From positions 1 to 12,680 of the forward strand of contig PLYB01000099.1 in assembly GCA_003151655.1 (NCBI GenBank): a stretch of 12,680 bases of DNA, written 5' to 3'. The stretch comes from Gallionellaceae bacterium (GTDB lineage: Bacteria; Pseudomonadota; Gammaproteobacteria; Burkholderiales; Gallionellaceae). Positions within the stretch are counted from its first letter, which is position 1, and each line of letters starts with the position of its first letter. This document shows, in pieces, positions 6,460-12,680 of the stretch. The notes beneath the pieces are model-generated. The model had not been told where the DNA came from. It ran no database searches and worked only from the letters and a program-made list of their open reading frames with translations. The translations under genes were made by a program, and so were the position numbers.

Positions 6460-8610
6460 ATGAGAAATTGGTGGTATCACCTTTCGCTACAAAACAAAAT
6501 TCAAATTCCTATTCAACTGGTGTTGCTGCTGGTACTGGTCTCCACTCAAGTCTGGATTGAGAAAAAGTTTAAAAACAACATGTTCGAGAACGCAGAAATG
6601 CGTGCAGTCAACAGTGCCACCCAATCATTTCTGGGGCTCAACGCAATGATGTTGAATGGCAGTATCAGCCAGCCGCAAGCGCGCCTCATCTACTTCAAAA
6701 AAATGGAGGGTCAGGATGGAGTGAAAAACTTTCACCTAGTGCGGGGAAAGCCGGTGCAATCACAGTTTGGCCCCGGACTACCAGAAGAGCAGGCACGAGA
6801 TGAATTAGATCACCACGCGCTTTCCACTAACTTGGTTCAAGTCCAGTACTTAGCAGAATATGATCTTACGGCCAGCGAGTTTCCAAGGCAGGATCTTCGA
6901 GTAGTCGTGCCATTCGCCGCAACACGTGATTTTCATGGGGTCAATTGTCTGCAATGCCACAAGGTTCCTGAGTATGCGGTGAATGGTGCGGTGAGCCTGA
7001 CGATTAGTTTGGAGAGGGAATATGCCGAACTTACCAAACTAAGCACACTGCTGGGCACCGGACAGGTGCTGCTGCAGGTGCTGCTGTTTTTTCTGATCAG
7101 AATTTTGATTCGCAAATCGATTTCTACAGTGGTAAAACTGGAAAAAACCATGCTGTCCATCGAGATGGATGGTGATATGAGCAAGCGTGTTGAAATTGAA
7201 AGCGGTGACGAAGTCGGGCATATCGCCCATGTGCTCAACGGGTTCATCCAGTACATGGGCGAACTAAAATATCAGTTGGCCGAAAAAGTAATTGTTCTTG
7301 AGAAATATTATGACCGCAGTGAGGAGGAGCAGAAGATCGCTGCGGGTTACATGAACAAGCTGATTGCGGTGGATAAGCTGCAAGATCCGGCGGTGCGGTT
7401 CTATTTAAAACCCGCTGAAAATTTTAGCGGAGACTTGATTGCGATTGCGCGCACTCCTGACAAGCGCTTGCATCTGCTGTTGGCGGACAGTACCGGACAC
7501 GGGCTATCCGCAGCGCTGGCCGCTATGCCGATGATCCACCCGTTCTACTCAATGAGCGGCAAGGGATTTACCATCTCGGCGATTGCCGAAGAGATGAATA
7601 AAAAAGTTTGGGAGTCACTGCCGGTAAGCCATTTTGTGGCGGCAATCATCGTATCTATTGATACAGTTAGCCGGATGGTCGAAGTCTGGAGCGGGGGGTG
7701 CCCGCCACCGTTTATGCTGAATAGCCAAGGAGAATGCGAGCATCAGTTTCAATCACGCCATCTCGCGATGGGCATCTTGTCGCAGGAACATTTCGATTCA
7801 TCGGTGGAATATTATTCATACGAAAATACGGGGAGCAGTTTGGTGATGTTCTCTGATGGTGTGATTGAATTGGAGAACGGAAACGGGGAGCAATTCGGGC
7901 TGGATCGTTTGTTGGAGGCGGTTCATGTTACCAACGCGACTGCGCGCTGGGAACGGATGATTCGGGAGATTGAAAGTTACGGCGGCAACAAATCTGCGGA
8001 TAACGATGACATCGCCCTGATGATGGTGCAATGCGAAGCGGGAGAAGTACTTTCCGGACGAAAATTAAATCAGGATCCGCAAGTACAGAAGCCAATTCAA
8101 GGAAAAGTCGTGTGGCAATTTGCTATGACCCTGACCATGCATCAGTTGCAGAAACTGGATGTGGTACCGCTATTGCTGGACATCGTGCAGCAGATCGAAA
8201 AAGACAAGGAGCGGGGCGGCGAGATATTCATGGTTTTGTCGGAAATGTTTAACAACGCGTTGGATCATGGTGTGTTGAAATTGGACTCCGGCCTGAAACA
8301 TCATGAAGATGGCATGGAGAAATATTTTGACGAGAGAGCCGCCCGGCTTGCCAATACCGAGACCGGACAAATTCAACTTGGTTTGGAAAAAGTGCTCAAC
8401 TCAGACGGAAGTGCATTCCTGCGAATCCGGGTGACAGACAGCGGTGATGGATTTGATTACCGGCAGATGACTGATAAGGTAGTTGCGAACTCGCTGCGTC
8501 ATGGACGAGGCATTCCGCTTTTGCATCAGGTATGCCGCTCGGTAGAGTTTTTATGCGGCGGATCGGAGATCGTGGTTGAATTCAGTCTTCAGGGCGAAAA
8601 GGAGAAGTAA
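6460..8610 (+). CDS. Membrane sensor with periplasmic heme-c motif, HAMP, SpoIIE-type phosphatase and RsbW-type kinase domains
   Basis: Counting from the ATG at 6460 (716 residues), the order is as follows. Membrane helix 1 spans about 14-33. A periplasmic domain of about 160 residues ends with NCLQCHKVPE (CXXCH at 163-167), then NGAVSLTISLE, as in DUF3365/Tll0287-like heme sensor domains. Membrane helix 2 is about 197-218, followed by HAMP (about 219-268, with ESGDEVGHIAHVLNGF) and a short coiled coil. A PP2C/SpoIIE phosphatase (about 290-520) has metal Asp residues in FSGD, LLADSTGHG, FSDGVIE and NDDIALM. A C-terminal HATPase domain has SEMFNNALDHG, DSGDGFD and GRGIPLLH. It probably dephosphorylates and phosphorylates the STAS protein at 4559-4864. 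An in-frame ATG at 6430 is a close alternative start; a still longer frame from a TTG at 6385 overlaps cheD and is unlikely. Family-level roles are known; heme binding is predicted from the motif only. Confidence 0.88.
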   Translation: MRNWWYHLSLQNKIQIPIQLVLLLVLVSTQVWIEKKFKNNMFENAEMRAVNSATQSFLGLNAMMLNGSISQPQARLIYFKKMEGQDGVKNFHLVRGKPVQSQFGPGLPEEQARDELDHHALSTNLVQVQYLAEYDLTASEFPRQDLRVVVPFAATRDFHGVNCLQCHKVPEYAVNGAVSLTISLEREYAELTKLSTLLGTGQVLLQVLLFFLIRILIRKSISTVVKLEKTMLSIEMDGDMSKRVEIESGDEVGHIAHVLNGFIQYMGELKYQLAEKVIVLEKYYDRSEEEQKIAAGYMNKLIAVDKLQDPAVRFYLKPAENFSGDLIAIARTPDKRLHLLLADSTGHGLSAALAAMPMIHPFYSMSGKGFTISAIAEEMNKKVWESLPVSHFVAAIIVSIDTVSRMVEVWSGGCPPPFMLNSQGECEHQFQSRHLAMGILSQEHFDSSVEYYSYENTGSSLVMFSDGVIELENGNGEQFGLDRLLEAVHVTNATARWERMIREIESYGGNKSADNDDIALMMVQCEAGEVLSGRKLNQDPQVQKPIQGKVVWQFAMTLTMHQLQKLDVVPLLLDIVQQIEKDKERGGEIFMVLSEMFNNALDHGVLKLDSGLKHHEDGMEKYFDERAARLANTETGQIQLGLEKVLNSDGSAFLRIRVTDSGDGFDYRQMTDKVVANSLRHGRGIPLLHQVCRSVEFLCGGSEIVVEFSLQGEKEK
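7327..8584 (+). repeat. Paralogous direct repeat, copy A (phosphatase-kinase module)
   Basis: This stretch encodes the coiled-coil end, phosphatase and kinase domains of the heme-motif protein. It aligns with 9186-10443 at a constant offset of 1859 bases from end to end, with no net insertion or deletion that I can see. Tracts of exact nucleotide identity occur, the longest noticed being 37 bases (8177-8213 with 10036-10072). By eye the two proteins are about four fifths identical here. Confidence 0.85.
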
Positions 8611-8663
8611 GATTATGGCATCCTCTATTTTGAACCAGATATACGTTGCCTAACTAAGCATCG

Positions 8664-10499
8664 ATGAGAACCAATCTCCCTATCTTCGACATTGAATATC
8701 ATCCAAAGGAAGGTGAGGTATTCGTCTCGAAAACTGACATTAAAGGCTTTATTACTTACTGTAATCTGGCATTTTGCGATGCATCCGGCTTTTTCGAAAG
8801 TGAATTATTGGGGCAGTCGCACAACATCGTGCGCCATCCGGATATGCCGCCGGAAATATTCGCCGATTGTTGGGAAACGATACGATCCGGTAATCCGTGG
8901 CACGGGATAATTAAAAATCGACGGAAAAATGGTGACTACTATTGGGTTGATGCAAACATTACCCCTTTGTTTGAAAACGGTGAATTGACCGGGTATTTGT
9001 CGCTGCGTTACAAACCTAGTGCCCGACAAGTTGCGCAAGCCGAAAAGAATTATAGTGCGGTGCGCGCAGGAACATCATCTACGCTGTTTTCCCATGAGCC
9101 GGACAAAAACTATATCGGGCAGCTGCAACGACGTCTGGCTGAAAAGATTGTGGCGCAAGAGGCCGAAAACGAACGGGTTGAGCAGGAGCAGAAGATCGCG
9201 GCAAGGTATATGAACAAGCTGATCGCGGCCGATAAGTTGCATGATTCAGCGGTGCAATTTTATTTGAAGCCGGCGGAAAATTTCAGCGGGGACATTATTG
9301 CGATAGCGCGAACGCCTGATAATAGATTGCATTTGCTGCTGGCAGACAGCACCGGACATGGATTGTCGGCCGCACTGGCCGCCATGCCGATGATTCACCC
9401 GTTCTATTCCATGACGAGCAAGGGATTTACCATTTCGGCGATCGCCCAAGAGATCAATAAAAAAGTTTGGCAATCGTTGCCGGTAAGCCATTTCGTGGCG
9501 GCGATAATTGTTTCTATAGACGCGGTCAGCCACATGATCGAAGTGTGGAGCGGAGGTTGTCCTCCCCCATTCATGCTCAATAATGAAGGGGAGCGTGAGC
9601 ATCAATTTAAGCCCCGTCATCTCGCGATGGGGATCTTGCCGCCGAAGCAATTTGATTCCTCGGTTGAGTACTTCGCATACGAAAACAATAGTAGCAGTCT
9701 GGTGATGTTCTCCGATGGTGTGATCGAACTGGAAAACAGCAATGGCGAACAATTCGGGCTGGATCGATTGTTAAACTCGGTTCGAGTTGCCGATGCCACT
9801 ACGCGCTGGGAACGGACGCTTCGGGAGATAGAGACCTATTGTGGCGGCAAAACATCGGGCAACGATGACATCGCCCTGATGATGGTGCAATGCGAATTTG
9901 GCACCGCGCTTGGCAAACCGGTGTTAAGTAAGGAGCAAAAGGCACAGGAAGAAATTGAAGGGCGGGTACTGTGGCAGTTTGCCCTGACGCTCACTATGCA
10001 TCAAATAAAGAAACTGGATGTGGTGCCGCTATTGTTGGACATCGTGCAGCAGATCGAAAAAGACAAGGAGCGTAGCGGCGAAATATTCATGATTTTGTCA
10101 GAGATATTTAACAATGCATTGGATCATGGTGTATTGAAACTGGATTCCAGTTTGAAGCACCATGAAGACGGCTTGGAGAAATATTTCGACGAGAGAGCCG
10201 CGCGACTGGCCAATACCGAGACCGGACATGTGCAACTGAATCTGGAGAAAATACTTAACACCGACGGAACTGCATTCCTGCGCATACTGGTGTCAGACAG
10301 CGGCGAAGGATTTGATTACCAAAGGGTGGTGGAAAATATAGCGACGAGTTCGCAGCGTCATGGACGGGGTATTTCACTGTTGCATCACGTCTGCCGCACA
10401 GTACAGTACTTAAACGGCGGATCGGAAATTCTGGTTGAGTTCGATTTGCCCGATGCGGATAACAAATTAGTGCAATCTCGCGATACAAGGGGAAATTGA
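8664..10499 (+). CDS. Aer-type PAS sensor fused to SpoIIE-type phosphatase and RsbW-type kinase domains
   Basis: This 611-residue cytoplasmic protein has no membrane segment. Residues 1-120 form a PAS domain close to the FAD-binding PAS of the aerotaxis receptor Aer: GQSHNIVRHPDMPPEIFAD, GNPWHGIIKNRRKNGDYYWV, then ANITPLFENGELTGYLSLR. A coiled-coil linker spans about 148-195. The phosphatase (about 196-412) carries Asp210 (FSGD), Asp228 (LLADSTGHG), Asp351 (FSDGVIE) and Asp401-Asp402. The kinase (about 436-595) has N-box SEIFNNALDHG (Asn483/484), DSGEGFD (545-551) and GRGISLLH (567-574). From about residue 174 it aligns without gaps with the gene just upstream. The start MRTNLPIF matches the usual beginning of Aer-like PAS proteins, although there is no clear ribosome site. 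It probably acts on the STAS protein at 4559-4864. FAD binding and redox sensing are inferred from the PAS match. Confidence 0.9.
   Translation: MRTNLPIFDIEYHPKEGEVFVSKTDIKGFITYCNLAFCDASGFFESELLGQSHNIVRHPDMPPEIFADCWETIRSGNPWHGIIKNRRKNGDYYWVDANITPLFENGELTGYLSLRYKPSARQVAQAEKNYSAVRAGTSSTLFSHEPDKNYIGQLQRRLAEKIVAQEAENERVEQEQKIAARYMNKLIAADKLHDSAVQFYLKPAENFSGDIIAIARTPDNRLHLLLADSTGHGLSAALAAMPMIHPFYSMTSKGFTISAIAQEINKKVWQSLPVSHFVAAIIVSIDAVSHMIEVWSGGCPPPFMLNNEGEREHQFKPRHLAMGILPPKQFDSSVEYFAYENNSSSLVMFSDGVIELENSNGEQFGLDRLLNSVRVADATTRWERTLREIETYCGGKTSGNDDIALMMVQCEFGTALGKPVLSKEQKAQEEIEGRVLWQFALTLTMHQIKKLDVVPLLLDIVQQIEKDKERSGEIFMILSEIFNNALDHGVLKLDSSLKHHEDGLEKYFDERAARLANTETGHVQLNLEKILNTDGTAFLRILVSDSGEGFDYQRVVENIATSSQRHGRGISLLHHVCRTVQYLNGGSEILVEFDLPDADNKLVQSRDTRGN
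9186..10443 (+). repeat. Paralogous direct repeat, copy B (phosphatase-kinase module)
   Basis: This is the second copy of the module at 7327-8584, here behind an Aer-like PAS instead of the membrane heme domain. The constant offset through the whole module, together with unrelated sequence upstream of it, places the domain-swap junction near 7320 and 9180, within the coiled-coil linker. Confidence 0.85.
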
Positions 10500-10509
10500 G
10501 AACAACAAA

Positions 10510-10645
10510 CCCGGATTGTTCATTAGAACGTAGGTCGGGCTTCAGCCCGACATGCCTGTCCTGAGCTTGTCGAAGTGGTCGGGTTAAAACCCGACCTACA
10601 ACAGCTTGATTTTGTGATGCCCCTGCGGCTAATGAACAACCCGGG
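10510..10645. repeat. Nested palindromic REP/REPIN-like element
   Basis: Two REP-like hairpins face each other: GTCGGGC/GCCCGAC (10534-10540, 10545-10551) and GTCGGGTT/AACCCGAC (10578-10585, 10588-10595). Together they form a 70-base inverted pair bounded by GTAGGTCGGG (10530-10539) and CCCGACCTAC (10590-10599). The spacer contains TGTCCTGAGCTTGTCGAAG, a motif I recall as widespread in bacterial intergenic repeats. The pair lies inside a longer inverted repeat, 10510-10526 with 10629-10645, in which 16 of 17 positions match and the odd one is a G-U wobble. The element separates the signalling genes from flhB and could act as a terminator or RNA-stabilising structure. Confidence 0.8.
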
Positions 10646-10651
10646 ATAAAA

Positions 10652-10679
10652 GCGGCATAAACCCCGCGCTGTTTGCCGC
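10652..10679 (+). other. Small inverted repeat in the flhB leader
   Basis: GCGGCA at 10652-10657 pairs with TGCCGC at 10674-10679 about 50 bases before the flhB ribosome site. The stem is short and the loop is 16 bases. It might be part of the flhB promoter or leader, but nothing stronger supports it. A sigma-28-like TAAA...GCCGCATA reading here has the wrong spacing (13 instead of 15). Confidence 0.2.
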
Positions 10680-10732
10680 ATAGGATTGCGCGCAAGTCAC
10701 GATAATAGCCATGACCAGAGGAGTAGGAAGTC

Positions 10733-11890
10733 ATGGCAGAAGATAGCGATCTAGAAAAAACAGAACAACCCTCACAGCGGCGCCTAGACCAGGCGCGTGA
10801 AGAGGGTCAAGTTGCGCGTTCGAAGGAACTCTCAACCTTTACCGTATTGATGGCAGGCGGTGCAGGCTTGTGGTTAATGGGAGCATCGCTTTCAGAAAAA
10901 CTCATCAAGATGTTGCGTGAGGGCCTGACCTTAAATTCCGATCTGGTGTTCAAGCCCGAATATTTGCTGCCGCACTTACATAACTTGTCATTAGAAGCCG
11001 TGATGACATTCTTGCCTTATTTAATTCTATTGCTGGCAGTCGCCACTTTCTCCCCCCTGTTACTAAACGGCTGGCTGTTTACCTTCAAGCCACTCGTCCC
11101 TGATTTCTCCAAGCTCAATCCGGCCACCGGCATCGGGCGGATGTTTTCTACGCATAGCTTGGTCGAGTTGGCAAAGGCACTGGGCAAATCATTTCTGGTC
11201 GGCGGCATCGGTGCCTGGGTTATCTGGCACAACCGCGACAATGTTCTGCTGCTGGTTAGCGAGCCTCTGGTGCAGGCGATTCCGCATTTGGGTAATGTGA
11301 TGTGGGCATGCTTTGCTACCATCATGGGCGGTATGCTGCTGATCGTGGGCGCAGATGTGCCGTATCAATTGTGGGAACATAACAAGAAGCTGAAGATGAC
11401 CAAGGAAGAGGTACGCCGCGAAGCCAAAGAAAGCGAAGGCGATCCGCAGGTCAAGGCCAAGATTCGCAGTATGCAGCGCGAGATGGCTCGCCGTCGCATG
11501 ATGGCAGAGATACCTACCGCCGATGTGGTGGTGACCAACCCGACACACTTCTCTGTTGCCTTGAAATATACCGAAAATGGTATGGGGGCACCTGTGGTGG
11601 TGGCCAAGGGTACTCACTTGATGGCGGCTAAGATCAAAGAGATCGCCAAAGCGAATAATGTTCCTATTCTGGAAGCGCCGCCGCTAGCTCGTGCTTTGTA
11701 CAAACATACTGACCTCGGTCAGGCTATCCCCGAGGCGTTGTATACCGCTGTTGCGGAAGTGCTGGCCTATGTTTACCAGTTGCGTCGTTATAAAACTGCC
11801 GGTGGTGCGTATCCGCAAGAGCCGGGCGAGTTGCCGGTTCCAAAAGAATTGGACCCTTATACGGCCAATCCTGAACTGGCGATGGAGTAG
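10733..11890 (+). CDS. flhB: FlhB, flagellar type III export apparatus substrate-specificity switch
   Basis: FlhB sits in the inner membrane at the flagellar export gate. By cleaving itself it switches export from rod/hook proteins to filament proteins. The 385-residue protein starts with the conserved EKTEQPSQRRLDQAREEGQVARSKE region. Four hydrophobic segments follow (about 35-55, 90-115, 148-168, 185-210), then a charged linker (KMTKEEVRREAKESEGDP). The cytoplasmic domain has the autocleavage motif Asn269-Pro270-Thr271-His272, the same numbering as in Salmonella. AKGTHLMA and PPLARALYK are also typical. The C-terminal tail beyond about 355 is Pro-rich and variable. Two ribosome-site-like runs precede the ATG (AGAGGAG 10717-10723 and AGGAAG 10725-10730). 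It follows the REPIN-like element, so it may have its own promoter. flhA does not follow directly. Confidence 0.96.
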   Translation: MAEDSDLEKTEQPSQRRLDQAREEGQVARSKELSTFTVLMAGGAGLWLMGASLSEKLIKMLREGLTLNSDLVFKPEYLLPHLHNLSLEAVMTFLPYLILLLAVATFSPLLLNGWLFTFKPLVPDFSKLNPATGIGRMFSTHSLVELAKALGKSFLVGGIGAWVIWHNRDNVLLLVSEPLVQAIPHLGNVMWACFATIMGGMLLIVGADVPYQLWEHNKKLKMTKEEVRREAKESEGDPQVKAKIRSMQREMARRRMMAEIPTADVVVTNPTHFSVALKYTENGMGAPVVVAKGTHLMAAKIKEIAKANNVPILEAPPLARALYKHTDLGQAIPEALYTAVAEVLAYVYQLRRYKTAGGAYPQEPGELPVPKELDPYTANPELAME

Positions 11891-11893
11891 TTA

Positions 11894-11940
11894 CTGGGGA
11901 TGCCGTGGGTAAATGCCCACGCCTTCAATTTCTCCCCCAG
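11894..11940 (+). terminator. Two-tier hairpin after flhB, possible terminator
   Basis: An inner stem CGTGGG/CCCACG (11904-11909, 11916-11921) lies within an outer pairing CTGGGG/CCCCAG (11894-11899, 11935-11940). It begins four bases after the flhB stop. No clear T-run follows, so it may be a Rho-dependent or processing structure and not an intrinsic terminator. Confidence 0.4.
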
Positions 11941-12076
11941 AGTCGGAAAAGCTTTTGGTTTGGGAAAGTAAGAGAGTAAAGATAAATCTGATAGGGCGTG
12001 TATCATAGCGGCTTATCGGACAAATAGCGTCATTCGCTAGCATCCTTTTTGCAAGTCCGCTGCGGAATATTCGAAA

Positions 12077-12082
12077 AAGGAG
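12077..12082 (+). promoter_or_regulatory. Ribosome binding site that sets the Uma2 gene start
   Basis: AAGGAG lies five bases before the ATG at 12088. The longer frame would start at a TTG at 12049 with no ribosome site, so the ATG is preferred. A palindrome TCCGC-T-GCGGA (12056-12066) and a small stem TAGCG/CGCTA (12025-12029, 12035-12039) followed by TTTTT lie just upstream. Confidence 0.65.
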
Positions 12083-12087
12083 TAATC

Positions 12088-12648
12088 ATGGGACTGCCGC
12101 AACAACAACTTACCTTGCAAGCTTATCTGGACTGGGAAAATATCCAGCCGGAGCGGCATGAGTTTTACCGGGGCGAAGTATTTGCCATGACCGGAGGCAG
12201 AAGGTCGCATGGGTGTGTTACCGCTAACCTGGTGCGACATCTCGGCAACCAGTTAGCTGAAACGCATTGCCGAGTTTTCAGTGAATCCATGAAAATCCAG
12301 ATTGCCGACGACACCATTCTTTACCCCGATATTTTTGTCACCTGCGACCGGCAGGATTTGCAGACAGACATGATATTTCGTGCGCCGACGCTGATTATCG
12401 AAGTGCTGTCGCCCTCCACGCAAGCTTATGACCGCAGCCAGAAATTCGCGCTCTACCGGCGCTTGCCCAGCCTCAAAGAATACGTGCTCATCGACCCGGA
12501 TACCCGCCGCGCCGAAGTTTTTCGTATCAATGCCGATGGCTTATTCGTGCTGTTCGACATGAGCGAGTCCGAAGTACTGGAACTGCCCAGTATAGATTGC
12601 CGAGTGGCTATTACCGAGGTGTTTGCTGGAATTGATATCGGCGGATAA
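12088..12648 (+). CDS. Uma2-family (DUF820) PD-(D/E)XK nuclease-like protein
   Basis: These 186 residues carry the Uma2 fold signature: an N-terminal LTLQAYLDWENIQPERHEFY with RGEVFAMTGG (Glu30), then YPDIFVTC (Asp81), APTLIIEVLSPST (Glu105) and QKFALYRRLPSLKEYVLID. These are the usual acidic positions of this restriction-endonuclease-like fold, including the Asp and Glu expected to hold metal. The biological role of the family is not established; members are often scattered as solitary genes and may be mobile. No partner restriction, toxin or transposase gene is visible beside it. It lies in the same direction as flhB, 197 bases downstream, with its own ribosome site, and seems to interrupt the usual flhB-flhA neighbourhood. 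Function beyond nuclease-like fold is unknown. Confidence 0.87.
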   Translation: MGLPQQQLTLQAYLDWENIQPERHEFYRGEVFAMTGGRRSHGCVTANLVRHLGNQLAETHCRVFSESMKIQIADDTILYPDIFVTCDRQDLQTDMIFRAPTLIIEVLSPSTQAYDRSQKFALYRRLPSLKEYVLIDPDTRRAEVFRINADGLFVLFDMSESEVLELPSIDCRVAITEVFAGIDIGG

Positions 12649-12680
12649 AGCATCGGATTATCCCGGATTATTGGGCTTAA

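Noticed and set aside
9246..9752. A 168-codon minus-strand reading frame inside the PAS phosphatase-kinase gene
   Set aside because: It is a frame shadow of a well-supported gene. The paralogous region upstream holds no matching frame of the same extent, and the protein is His/Arg-rich without domains.
10534..10595. CRISPR-like repeats
   Set aside because: There are only two repeat units, in inverted and not direct orientation, with no regular spacers and no cas genes.
10644..10684. A sigma-28 (FliA) promoter ahead of flhB
   Set aside because: TAAA and GCCGCATA are present, but the spacing is 13 instead of 15 and the -10 octamer is imperfect.
10255..10734. A 159-codon minus-strand reading frame across the repeat element
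   Set aside because: It runs over the palindromic element and the end of the sensor gene, so it is open by chance. No domain or ribosome site supports it.

Overview
The window looks like a betaproteobacterial chromosome segment. The evidence is a good SlmA, a cheR-cheD-cheB run leading towards flhB as in flagellar/chemotaxis clusters of that class, and FlhB and CheB proteins whose active-site numbering matches the enterobacterial enzymes or is offset by a constant. The moderate GC content, c-type heme and REP-type intergenic repeat would fit Gallionellaceae/Nitrosomonadales, but that assignment is inference.

Layout: (1) Positions 1-45 hold the last codons of an unidentified gene, closed by a strong terminator. 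(2) slmA (173-751, +) is convergent with an exported beta-barrel-like protein (820-1560, -). (3) A 325-base divergent intergenic region follows. (4) A long co-directional run begins: cheR, cheD, cheB, a small STAS protein, an HDOD protein, a second cheD, and two large paralogous proteins that each join a SpoIIE-type PP2C phosphatase to an RsbW-type ATP-binding kinase domain. (5) A nested palindromic REP/REPIN-like element sits at 10510-10645. (6) flhB follows, then a Uma2-family nuclease-like gene instead of the flhA often found next to flhB.

The most interesting part is 4559-10499. The STAS protein closely resembles HsbA of Pseudomonas aeruginosa. The C-terminal halves of the two large proteins resemble the phosphatase-kinase part of HsbR. 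HsbR senses through a receiver domain, but here that domain is replaced by two different apparent redox inputs. One protein has a membrane-anchored periplasmic domain with a CXXCH c-type heme motif and a HAMP domain. The other has an Aer-like PAS domain of the kind that binds FAD in aerotaxis receptors. The two effector halves align without a gap over about 1.26 kb, so they arose by duplication and then acquired, or kept, different sensors.

A working model (inference) is that respiratory or redox state is read in the periplasm (heme) and at the cytoplasm/inner membrane (FAD). Both signals would set the phosphorylation of one STAS switch protein, which would then tune flagellar gene expression or a motile/sessile choice. 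This would act alongside the CheR/CheB/CheD receptor-modification enzymes encoded in the same run. The downstream target of the STAS protein (FlgM or a diguanylate cyclase in Pseudomonas) is not in the window.
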